Positions 54,757 through 62,347 of a DNA stretch of 64,000 bases are shown piece after piece. The notes beneath the pieces are model-generated. The model searched no databases, was not told the origin of the DNA, and saw only the letters and a list, made by a program, of their open reading frames with translations. The DNA is from Nonomuraea aurantiaca (GTDB taxonomy: Bacteria; Actinomycetota; Actinomycetes; Streptosporangiales; Streptosporangiaceae): positions 310,001 through 374,000 of the forward strand of contig NZ_JAIWNB010000002.1 in the NCBI RefSeq assembly GCF_020215705.1, written 5' to 3'. The first letter of the stretch is position 1. Each line of letters starts with the position of its first letter. The position numbers and the translations under genes were made by a program.

Positions 54757-56091
54757 TCAGTCCACCACCGGTCGGCCGGGATCGTACGCGGGACGGAACA
54801 GGCCCGGCTCGTCTGGGGGCGGCGGGGCCGTCCGGTGCGCGACCGGCGCACCCTCGTACCCGGCCGGGCCGCCGCCCATCGGCATGAACGGCATGCCACC
54901 GGTACCGGCGGCCGCCCCTGTGGGGCCGCCGGACGATGTGGGTTGCGTGGCGGGCCACGTTCCGTCCACGACCGGTACGACGCCGGGGCGTAGGGACGGG
55001 CCGGTCTCGCGCGGGAGGCCACCGAGCGGGCTGCGGGCCTGGTCGGCGATGGGGCTGCTCTCGTCGAGGACGGAGCGCATGGGGCCGGACCGGTACGGGT
55101 CACCGGTCCGCGCGCCGTCGGTCCGCTCGGAGGAGGTCCGCAGGTTGTCGGTCCGCGGGTCACCGGTCCGCGTCGGGTCGGCCCGCGTCGGGTCGGTTCG
55201 CGCGGTGTCGGGCCGGGTGCCGGTCAGGGAGCGTGTCGGCTCGGACGTGGTCGGGTTGGTCCCGATCGGCGCGGGGCCGGTCGTCGGCGGGTACCCGGTG
55301 AGCTGGGCCACGGAGGGCGTTGCGCCGGTTGACGTGATCAGCCCGGGGACCTGGCCCGGCGTCGTCCCGAGGGTCGGGGGAGTGGCGGTTCCAGGGACCG
55401 CCGCGGCGAGTGGCGTTGCGGGCGGTGCGGCCAAGGTCGGTGACGCCGCCGGATCCACACCGGCCAGCCGGGCGACCGGGCGGGTGGACTCCAGGTCGAT
55501 CCCGCCACCGGTCGGCGTGCTGTCGCGCACGACCGGCGCCGGCAGGTACGGCGCGCTGGAGGCCAGGTCGGCGTCCCATGGCAGCCGCGCGGGAAGGGTT
55601 CCGTGCGCGTCCGCCAGGCGGCCGTTCAGATCCGCGAGGAAGCGCCGGGCGTCGGCGTCGGGGTCGTTGCTCAGCTCCCGGGAGATGTACGAGCCGGTGT
55701 CCACCGTGGCGTACTGCTCCCGGGTGGCCTGCTCGAACTGCTCCTTCGCCGTGGCCAGCGCACGACTGGCCTGCTGGACGGATGACGGGATGTCGTCGAT
55801 CTGGCTCCGCAGCGTGCCGAGATACGACTGCACCCGCGCCATCCGCCCGAGCATGGCCCGCGCCGACTCGCCGCCCCAGTTTCCATCGGAGACGAGACGT
55901 GAGGCGTAGTGGGACAACTCCTTGATCGTCTGGTCGAGGAGCGTGCCCGCCGACTGGTAGGCGTCAGCGACACCGCCGAACTCCTCCGGCCGGGTGTTCA
56001 TGATCAACCGCCGGATCGAGTCGCGCCCGCCGTAGCTCTTGGGAGCGCCCGCCGGCAGCGCGCCCTCCTTGATCGGCTTCGGTTCTCCCAA
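54757..56091 (-). CDS. WXG100-type helical domain with long Pro/Thr/Arg-rich tail, ESX substrate candidate
   Basis: 444 residues from TTG 56091. The helical domain (about 20-150) has the W-x-G turn DGNWGGESARAM and needs the preceding segment YGGRDSIRRLIMNT to complete its first helix, so the ATG at 56001 looks too late; AGAGG about 4 bases before the TTG supports it. The remaining 280 residues are low-complexity Pro/Thr/Gly with Arg-Thr-Asp-Pro repeats, like PPE-style C-terminal tails that cross or span the wall. It may be exported by the EccC machine encoded 5 kb away. It lies in one operon with its neighbours. Confidence 0.75.
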   Translation of the reverse strand: MGEPKPIKEGALPAGAPKSYGGRDSIRRLIMNTRPEEFGGVADAYQSAGTLLDQTIKELSHYASRLVSDGNWGGESARAMLGRMARVQSYLGTLRSQIDDIPSSVQQASRALATAKEQFEQATREQYATVDTGSYISRELSNDPDADARRFLADLNGRLADAHGTLPARLPWDADLASSAPYLPAPVVRDSTPTGGGIDLESTRPVARLAGVDPAASPTLAAPPATPLAAAVPGTATPPTLGTTPGQVPGLITSTGATPSVAQLTGYPPTTGPAPIGTNPTTSEPTRSLTGTRPDTARTDPTRADPTRTGDPRTDNLRTSSERTDGARTGDPYRSGPMRSVLDESSPIADQARSPLGGLPRETGPSLRPGVVPVVDGTWPATQPTSSGGPTGAAAGTGGMPFMPMGGGPAGYEGAPVAHRTAPPPPDEPGLFRPAYDPGRPVVD

Positions 56092-56099
56092 CGGGGCCT

Positions 56100-56471
56100 C
56101 TATCCGGCAGATCCGGTACGGCGAGCGGTCTCGCCGGCCCGCTGGTCGGCGTCCCTGATGGTGTTCGCGGTGGCGACCAGGTCTTCGACGACCCTGCTGA
56201 CCAGCTCGGTCACGAACCCCATCGTGTCCACCGTTGCCATGCGCGCCCGTTGCATGGTCTCGGCGTACCCCCGTGCCACGTCCCAGTCGCCGACGGCCGG
56301 GAACGACAGGTCGGGCACCCGGTGCCCGGCCGACTCCAGCAGGGGCAGCAGATCCCTCGACATCGCCCCCGCCACGTCCAGCAGCGCGTCCGGCCGGCAC
56401 ATCGCCTGGTCACCGGCCGCCGCCGGGTCGATGACCAGCTCGGCGGGTATCCCGTTGTCGCCTTCAGCCAT
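56100..56471 (-). CDS. Helical ESX-cluster protein, unknown
   Basis: 123 residues. A mixed N-terminus (AELVIDPAAAGDQAM) is followed by two long helices (ALLDVAGAMSRDLLPLLESAG and YAETMQRARMATVDTMGFVTELVSRVVEDLVATANTI). No W-x-G is present. By size and helical pattern it belongs to the same exported or partner class as its neighbours. It starts 9 bases after the WXG100 gene and ends 9 bases before the Pro-rich substrate gene start. Confidence 0.72.
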   Translation of the reverse strand: MAEGDNGIPAELVIDPAAAGDQAMCRPDALLDVAGAMSRDLLPLLESAGHRVPDLSFPAVGDWDVARGYAETMQRARMATVDTMGFVTELVSRVVEDLVATANTIRDADQRAGETARRTGSAG

Positions 56472-56479
56472 CGTTCGGC

Positions 56480-56779
56480 TCAGGTGCCCCAGCGCCGGAC
56501 GTTGGCCTGCTCGGCGTCGCGCATGATCTCGGTCGCGTCGTGCAGGGCCGGGCCGAAGCGCTGCATGGTGTCACCCATCGTCACCACGGCCTCGTTCCAC
56601 TGGCGCTTGGCCTCCAGGTAGACGCCCTTGGCGGAGCCGTCCCAGGTCTCCAGGATCTTCAGGTCGTTCTCGAGGTCGGTCAGCTCGCCGACGAGGTTGG
56701 CGTAGGCCCGGCCGAGCTCGGCCGCGATCTCTTCCATCTCGTCGAAGTTGGCGAGGATGATGTCTCCGCCACCTGTCAT
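56480..56779 (-). CDS. WXG100 family ESX protein (ESAT-6/CFP-10-like)
   Basis: 99 residues, the standard WXG100 length, with two helices around TWDGSAKGVYLEAK (W-x-G). GGAAGG lies about 6-7 bases before ATG 56779. It pairs in tandem with the next WXG100 gene 28 bases upstream; such pairs form the secreted heterodimer. The C-terminus (IMRDAEQANVRRWGT) could carry part of the export signal. Confidence 0.9.
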   Translation of the reverse strand: MTGGGDIILANFDEMEEIAAELGRAYANLVGELTDLENDLKILETWDGSAKGVYLEAKRQWNEAVVTMGDTMQRFGPALHDATEIMRDAEQANVRRWGT

Positions 56780-56807
56780 TGGGATCCTTCCCTGACGTCG
56801 ATCCCGC

Positions 56808-57134
56808 TCATCGGACGGCACCGCCGTTGAGCGCGGCCATGAGGTTCTTCGTGACGGCCTGGGTGGAGGTGCTGGCCTCCTCGTACTCGATCCCCGAGCC
56901 CTTGAGGTTCTCGGCGATCTGGTGGAGGGCGTCGATGACCTTCTTGAACTGCGGGTTCCACTCGTTGAGAACCTGCGTGTAGACGGTCGCCGACTCGCCC
57001 TTCCACGAGCCGCCGAGCTGCTCGGGGATCTGGAGCAGTCTGCTGTGGATCTGCGTGATGTGCTCGTGCGCGGTCAGCGCGCGAGCGGCCGCGTCGTGCT
57101 GACTGCCCTGCTGATAAGTGGTCGGCTGCGCCAC
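56808..57134 (-). CDS. WXG100 family ESX protein (ESAT-6/CFP-10-like)
   Basis: 108 residues. Two helices surround GGSWKGESATVYTQVLNEW, the W-x-G turn with the conserved spacing of the family, and the C-terminal helix holds the YEEAS motif, which fits the Y-x-x-x-[DE] class of ESX export signals in part. GTG 57134 has GGGAGG 6-7 bases upstream. It begins the - strand operon of ESX substrates and is the likely heterodimer partner of the WXG100 protein downstream. Confidence 0.92.
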   Translation of the reverse strand: MAQPTTYQQGSQHDAAARALTAHEHITQIHSRLLQIPEQLGGSWKGESATVYTQVLNEWNPQFKKVIDALHQIAENLKGSGIEYEEASTSTQAVTKNLMAALNGGAVR

Positions 57135-57208
57135 GGTTCACCTCCCGGTATCGAACATGGGACAACGCGAGCACCATAAGCCGGTGCGCCGGAGGGCCGA
57201 CCTGACTT

Positions 57209-57228
57209 CAACATTCCTGGAAATGTTG
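57209..57228 (-). terminator. Short hairpin after mycP / upstream of the WXG100 operon
   Basis: CAACATT and AATGTTG form a perfect 7-bp stem with a 6-base loop, A+T-rich against the background. On the - strand it begins 3 bases after the mycP stop. It may end the mycP transcript; because it also lies 75 bases before the WXG100 start, an operator role is possible. Confidence 0.4.
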
Positions 57229-57230
57229 GA

Positions 57231-58367
57231 TCACCCGGCGCGCCAGCCCCGCCGTCTGGCCCTGGGCAGCATGATCGCCGCGAAGACCACCAACCCCGTC
57301 ACCGCGACCGTGCCTCCCGCGATGCCCACGGCCAGCCCGCGCGTACGCGGATCGGGGGCGGCGGCCTTGGCCACGACGACCGGCGCCCCGCCGCCCGCCT
57401 TCTCCTCCGCGTCAGGCAATACGGCGGTGACCGCGAGCAGCGGGTTGACCAGGCCCGCGCCGGTCCCGGTGGCGCCGCCGCCCTCGGCCGTCAGCTCCAC
57501 CCGGCGCTTGACCTGCCACAGGTCGAGCTCCGGATGCCTGGCCCTGACCAGCGCCACGACCCCCGCCACGTACGGCGCGGCGAAGCTGGTGCCGTCGAGA
57601 TCCGTATGGTAGCCGCCGCCCGTCCACGTGCTGGTGATCCCGGAGCCGGGGGCGGTGACGGAGACCCTGGTGGTGCCGTTGGAGAACGCCGACTTCGTGC
57701 CGTCGGGGGAGGCCGCGCCCACCGCGATCACGCCGGGGTAGTCGGCCGGGTAGGAGGGCGTCACCTCGCCGTCCTCACGTTTCACGTTGCCGGCCGCCGC
57801 GACGATCACCACGTCCCTGCTCTGCGCGTACGCGACGGCCGACTTGAGCTCCGGCTGGTCGTGCGCCTCCACGGACACGTTGATGACCTTCGCGCCCAGC
57901 TCGGCGGCCCGCCTGATGCCCCTGGCCAGCAGTGACACCTCGCCGTCCGGCGTCTCGGTCTGCTTGATCGACAGGATCCGCGCGCCCGGCGCGACACCGA
58001 GGAAGGGCACGCCGCGCGAGGTGAGGTCGCGGCCGGCGATGATCCCGGCCACGGCCGTACCGTGGCCCACGCAGTCGCGCTGGTCCGTGCCCGTCAGGTC
58101 CTCGGAGATCGTGATCGCCCCGGCGAGCTGCGGGTGCCGCGCGTCCACGCCGCTGTCGACCACGGCGACGGTGACGCCCTCGCCCCTGGTCAGCCGCCAC
58201 ACCCGCTGGAAGCGCAGCCGCTCCTGCGGCCAGGGCTTGCCGCTGACGTCCTGGACCCCGGCCTCGGGATTGCACGACGGAGCGGCGCCTGCCGCTCTCG
58301 CGGCGGTGAAAGGCGTGACGGCGAGCACCAGGGCGAGGGCGGTGGTGCCGGCCCAGGAAATGGCCAT
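57231..58367 (-). CDS. mycP: Mycosin, ESX-associated membrane-anchored subtilisin protease
   Basis: 378 residues. Signal peptide LALVLAVTPFTAARA, then an S8 protease domain with Asp in VVDSGVD, His in GHGTAVAG, Asn in AAAGN and Ser in DGTSFAAP, and a C-terminal membrane anchor (VAVTGLVVFAAIMLP). Two Cys (PSCNPE and RDCVGHG) could bridge as in mycosins. MycP stabilises the ESX membrane complex and may process substrates at the outer face. ATG 58367 lacks a ribosome-binding site. It lies divergent from the next ESX genes across 127 bases in which I see no clear promoter. Confidence 0.93.
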   Translation of the reverse strand: MAISWAGTTALALVLAVTPFTAARAAGAAPSCNPEAGVQDVSGKPWPQERLRFQRVWRLTRGEGVTVAVVDSGVDARHPQLAGAITISEDLTGTDQRDCVGHGTAVAGIIAGRDLTSRGVPFLGVAPGARILSIKQTETPDGEVSLLARGIRRAAELGAKVINVSVEAHDQPELKSAVAYAQSRDVVIVAAAGNVKREDGEVTPSYPADYPGVIAVGAASPDGTKSAFSNGTTRVSVTAPGSGITSTWTGGGYHTDLDGTSFAAPYVAGVVALVRARHPELDLWQVKRRVELTAEGGGATGTGAGLVNPLLAVTAVLPDAEEKAGGGAPVVVAKAAAPDPRTRGLAVGIAGGTVAVTGLVVFAAIMLPRARRRGWRAG

Positions 58368-58494
58368 GTAATGGGATTTTGCCGGTCTTGAGCGGCAAGC
58401 CGGATTCCGTTCCAAATTCTTTGAAGTGAAGCCCCGGCGCACCCCGTACGGGATACAGAGGGGAGGGGCGCAGACCGATATCCGGGAGAGATTC

Positions 58495-59118
58495 ATGCCG
58501 ACACCTGACGACGGCGGCGAGCGGGACGACACCAGGGACGGCCTCGGCCTCCCGAGAGACCAGCGCAACGGCGTCGAGTCGGGCGAGGACGGGCGCGTCT
58601 ACGAGGTACAGCTGGACCCGCGCAACACCGAGGAAGAGTACACCGACTACCTGCAGACTTACGGGCACGGAGGGTATCCGCCGACCGCCGGGCCCCGGGT
58701 CTCCGAGACGACGCGCGACGAGTTGCTCACCAAATACCACGTCGATCCGGGTGGGGCGAAGAAGGAGATGTTCATCAAGATCGCCGACTTTGTTGACCCG
58801 GAGACGGGCAAGCCGCGTCCCGACTCGCCCGTCGAGAAGCTCCGCGCCGACCTCGACCGGCTCAGGGGGCTGGGCGGTACGCCGGGCCTGGAGGTTCTCG
58901 TCAGCCGCTCCACGCTGACCGAGCGCGACCTGGGCACCTGGCAGGCGGCCACCGACCTGAGGCTCACCACCGACAAGGCGCAGACCAGTCTGAAGAGCGC
59001 TGTCACCCAGCTCTGCTCGGTCTACGAGGCCATCCTGGAGACGCTCGACCAGACCGTGAAGGCGGCCATGGACGCCGACCAGGCCGTGGCCCAAGGCCTG
59101 CGCGGGACGGCGACATGA
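58495..59118 (+). CDS. ESX-cluster protein, unknown, helical C-terminal half
   Basis: 207 residues from ATG 58495 (GGGAGAG 5 bases upstream; a longer in-frame start at 58426 lacks one). The first 100 residues are acidic and polar (GERDDTRDG, NTEEEYTDYLQTYG). The last 90 form two helices with the pattern of DUF2580-like partners (LRLTTDKAQTSLKSAVTQLCSVYEAILETLDQTVKAAM). It overlaps the next gene by 4 bases and probably acts as its partner or dedicated chaperone, though that is inferred from layout. No named family recognised. Confidence 0.75.
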   Translation: MPTPDDGGERDDTRDGLGLPRDQRNGVESGEDGRVYEVQLDPRNTEEEYTDYLQTYGHGGYPPTAGPRVSETTRDELLTKYHVDPGGAKKEMFIKIADFVDPETGKPRPDSPVEKLRADLDRLRGLGGTPGLEVLVSRSTLTERDLGTWQAATDLRLTTDKAQTSLKSAVTQLCSVYEAILETLDQTVKAAMDADQAVAQGLRGTAT

Positions 59119-60332
59119 CCGGTTACACCCTGTACCAGCTCAAGGACGGTACCCGCCCGCTGCCCGATGACATCGCCACGAGCAAGGGCGACAGCGAGAA
59201 CAGCCAGGGCATCGTCGACCTCATCCGCAACCACACCGACCCGCGGAAGATCGAGGACGCCGGCCACAACTACGCGACCCTGGCCGCGAGCTGCGAGGAG
59301 TCGATGCGGAACCTGCAGGCGGAGGCGCAGCGCATCGCCGCCTCCCTGGGCGGGGAGCCACTGGAGGGCGTCTTCAAGAAGATCGGCGAGCTCCAGAAGG
59401 ATCTCGCCGCGGTGAACTACAGCGCTCAGACGGTCGCCAACCCTCTCATCTGGTACGGCCGTGACGTGCTGCCCTTCTTCCGGGACAACGTCCCCCAGGT
59501 CGGCAGTGCGGGCTGGGACGACGATCTGCGTGACAGCGTGTTCGGCACCGACGGCAACGCTCACGCCCTGGCCCGCCACCACCTGCGACAGCTCAACAGG
59601 TTCATGGGAGTGGTCTACGACCGGATCGCCCCCGAACTGGAGCAGCGCGCGGCCCCGCCCCCCGGCGCGGGTGTCACTCCCGGGCAACTGCCGAAGATGG
59701 ACGGCCTGGGCGGCAACGGCCGGCTCGGTGGTGGCGGTGTCTCCGATCCGTACGCGGGCCTCGGCAGCCCGTACTCCGGCCTGCCCGGCCTGACCGACCC
59801 CACGTCGTCCGGTGTCGGGGACCCGTCCGGCCTGACCGACCCGAACCAGCGCCCGACCGATCCCGGCACGAACCTCCCGGACCCCAACGGCGCCCAGAAC
59901 CCGAACCTCCCCGGCCTCGATCAGCCCAACGCGAAGACCCCCGACCTGCAGAGTCCCCAGACCCCGGACCTGAAGAATCCCGGCGACCTCAAGACCCCGA
60001 GCCTGCCCGACACCAAGGCGAACCTGGCCGGCTTCCCGGACACCATGTCCCCCGACCTGGCCCACAGGGTGAACACGAGCGTGCCCCCCACCGGCCCGCT
60101 CAGCCCCTCGGGGACCGGCACCGCTACGACGGCCGCACAGGGCGCGGGCGGACTGACGGCGGGCGGGGCCGCGCGGGGCGGGGCCGGCGGTATGCCGATG
60201 GGCATGTACCCGCCGGGCATGGGAGGTGGCAGCCAAGGTCAGGAGCAGGACCGCGAGCGGACCCGGTTCCCGATGGTCGAGGACGAGGCGTTCGAGACCG
60301 ATGACCTGGGCGGTCCCGCAGTGATCGCATGA
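59115..60332 (+). CDS. ESX substrate-like protein with Pro/Gly-rich tail
   Basis: 405 residues. The helical first 180 residues (IEDAGHNYATLAASCEESMRNLQAEAQRIAASLGGEPL...) form the export-type bundle; residues 190-370 are Pro/Gly/Asn-rich with DPNG- and TPDLQ-like repeats. The last 20 (RTRFPMVEDEAFETDDLGG) are acidic with an aromatic, like the tails of other actinobacterial ESX substrates. ATG 59115 overlaps the previous stop. It is probably exported and lies next to the pseudokinase gene. Confidence 0.8.
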   Translation: MTGYTLYQLKDGTRPLPDDIATSKGDSENSQGIVDLIRNHTDPRKIEDAGHNYATLAASCEESMRNLQAEAQRIAASLGGEPLEGVFKKIGELQKDLAAVNYSAQTVANPLIWYGRDVLPFFRDNVPQVGSAGWDDDLRDSVFGTDGNAHALARHHLRQLNRFMGVVYDRIAPELEQRAAPPPGAGVTPGQLPKMDGLGGNGRLGGGGVSDPYAGLGSPYSGLPGLTDPTSSGVGDPSGLTDPNQRPTDPGTNLPDPNGAQNPNLPGLDQPNAKTPDLQSPQTPDLKNPGDLKTPSLPDTKANLAGFPDTMSPDLAHRVNTSVPPTGPLSPSGTGTATTAAQGAGGLTAGGAARGGAGGMPMGMYPPGMGGGSQGQEQDRERTRFPMVEDEAFETDDLGGPAVIA

Positions 60333-60390
60333 CGGCGACGTGTCGGTTGATGGAGAGGGCTGGCGGCTGCCGGCCCCGGGAAGTGAACGC

Positions 60391-62337
60391 GTGACGGTGA
60401 CGGAGAAGGTCCGCGGTTACCGGCTCCAGGAGCGGGCCGGGCAGGACGGGCCGTGGAGCGCGTACCTCGCGACGGCCGACCGCGACGGCGCCTCGGTGCT
60501 GCTGCGGTCACTGGCCTGCCGCCGGGTGGACAAGCGCCGGCTCAAGCCGCTGCTGCGCGGCTTCCGCTTCCCGGACGCGCTCGCCGCCCATCCGAACGTG
60601 ATCCCGGTACTCGACATCGGCACCACGGCCGACGGCCGCCCGTACCTGGTGACCGAGCTGCACGGGGGCTGCACGCTGGCCGAGCGGCCCGGCCGGACCC
60701 TGCCGACGCCGCCGGGCGAGGCGCTGCGCGTCGCGCGCGCGGTGGCCGCCGCGCTCGCGGCCACCCACGGGGCGGGCGGGGTGCACGGCGACGTACGTCC
60801 GGAGAACGTGGTCCTGCCCGAGTACGGCGAGCCCAGACTGACCGGGTTCGGCATGAGCGGGCTGATGTCACTGGCCGAGCTGCCCGACGGGACGTCCGTG
60901 TCCGTCCACACCCCGCCCGAGCTGCTCGAAGGCCGCTCGGCCAGTCCGGCGTCGGATGTGTACTCGCTCGGGTCGATGCTGTACGAACTGCTCGCCGGGC
61001 GGCCCGCGTTCGCCCTGGACGGCCCGGACACCTCGGCCCGGTTCGTCTTCGGCGTCCTGAGCGAGGAGCCGCCGCCCCTGGCGTCCCCCGGCCTGCCGCC
61101 CGACGTCGTGGACGCCGTCAATCAGGCGATGGCCAAGTCCCCCGAGTCCCGTCCCACGGCCGCCGACCTCGCCACCCGCTTCACCCACGCCGCCCCACCC
61201 GCCCTCGACCATTCGGCCCCATCCACGTTCAATCCAGCGGTCCCACCCACCTACAAACTGGTCGCTCCGAGTTCCCGCCTGAAGCCATCGCAGACCGGAC
61301 CCGGCTCGCCGCCCACCTCGGTAGGACCGGCGTTGGCACCGGGACCCTCGCAGACCGGACCCGGCTCGCCGCCTACCCCAGTCGGACCCGCGTTGTCACC
61401 GGGACCGTCGCAGACCGGGCCGGGGGACTTGCTGCCCGGCTCGCCGTCGATGCCGTCGTTCCCCTCGGTTCCACCAGCGTCAGCGACGCCGTCGTCAGCG
61501 GTGCCGTCATCGGCGGTGGCCGCTGAGACGTCGGTGCCGCGGGCTCTCGTCTGGACCGTCGACCCCGACCGCTCGGCCTCGCTTCCCCGACCGCCTCGTC
61601 CGCTCTACCCGTCCTCCCACCAGCCGGGTACGGCGCAGCCGCAGGCACCGGCCGAGCCACGGCGCAGGAGCAAGAAGGTCCCCCTGTTCATCGCCGGCAC
61701 CTCCGGCCTGGCCGTACTGATCGGCGCGGCCAGCGTCGCCGCCGCCATGAACGGTCGCCCGTCGACCCCACCGCGGATCACCCTGGAGCCCCAGTCCGCC
61801 ACGACCGGAGGCACCGACTCAGGGACCGGAGTCACCGACCCCACAACGGGAAACGCCGACCCCACGACGACCGCCAAGCCACCCGACTCGGATGCCCGGA
61901 CCCCACCACCCAGTGCCCTGCCTTCTACCGAGCCTTCTACCAGGCCGTCCATCGCCCGTCCCGCCAAGACCCTGGACGCGGCGGCGATGAGCGCGCAGCG
62001 GCCCAAGGACCTGAGGCTGGTGACCGACAACGGCACGACCGTGACGCTGTCCTGGAAGCAGCAGCGCAAGAGCGACTTCCCCATGGTGCTCCAGCAGTCT
62101 CCCGGCGATCGCGTGCTGTCGATGGGCAGCGGCAGCATCACGTACACGGTCGGCGGCCTGGACGCGGCCACGGGCTACTGCTTCAAGGTCGGCACGGTGG
62201 TCAGACTCGGCCAGCCGTCATCCGTCGCGTGGTCACCGTCCCTGTGCATCCGAGGCGCGGTGGAAACCGACCCAGGCGGCCGGGACGAGCAGGTCCAGCC
62301 GCCCATCGTCCTCCCACTGGCCACTCCACCCACCTGA
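60391..62337 (+). CDS. Membrane pseudokinase with extracytoplasmic fibronectin type III domain
   Basis: 648 residues. GTG 60391 is chosen (GGGAAG 7 bases upstream) over GTG 60340, which has no such site. A Ser/Thr kinase fold fills about 5-265, but key residues are lost: no clear Gly loop, Arg in place of the VAIK Lys (VLLRSL), and GFG instead of DFG; only HGDVRPEN of the catalytic loop is near normal. A Pro-rich linker with 60-bp repeats, a membrane span near 430-455 (LFIAGTSGLAVLIGAASVAAAM), a Thr/Pro-rich outer linker and an FN3 domain (about 555-635, TTVTLSWKQQ, YTVGGLDAATGYCFKVG) follow. It may sense a ligand outside and act by binding, not phosphorylation, in the ESX system. Confidence 0.88.
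   Translation: MTVTEKVRGYRLQERAGQDGPWSAYLATADRDGASVLLRSLACRRVDKRRLKPLLRGFRFPDALAAHPNVIPVLDIGTTADGRPYLVTELHGGCTLAERPGRTLPTPPGEALRVARAVAAALAATHGAGGVHGDVRPENVVLPEYGEPRLTGFGMSGLMSLAELPDGTSVSVHTPPELLEGRSASPASDVYSLGSMLYELLAGRPAFALDGPDTSARFVFGVLSEEPPPLASPGLPPDVVDAVNQAMAKSPESRPTAADLATRFTHAAPPALDHSAPSTFNPAVPPTYKLVAPSSRLKPSQTGPGSPPTSVGPALAPGPSQTGPGSPPTPVGPALSPGPSQTGPGDLLPGSPSMPSFPSVPPASATPSSAVPSSAVAAETSVPRALVWTVDPDRSASLPRPPRPLYPSSHQPGTAQPQAPAEPRRRSKKVPLFIAGTSGLAVLIGAASVAAAMNGRPSTPPRITLEPQSATTGGTDSGTGVTDPTTGNADPTTTAKPPDSDARTPPPSALPSTEPSTRPSIARPAKTLDAAAMSAQRPKDLRLVTDNGTTVTLSWKQQRKSDFPMVLQQSPGDRVLSMGSGSITYTVGGLDAATGYCFKVGTVVRLGQPSSVAWSPSLCIRGAVETDPGGRDEQVQPPIVLPLATPPT
61286..61425 (+). repeat. 60-bp tandem repeat in the pseudokinase linker
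   Basis: Copies at 61286, 61346 and a partial one at 61406 encode PSQTGPGSPPTxVGPALxPG in frame. It extends the Pro/Gly-rich juxtamembrane linker between kinase fold and membrane span. The near identity over 60 bases suggests fairly recent duplication; copy number may vary between strains. Confidence 0.88.
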
Positions 62338-62347
62338 AAGCCGCTGA

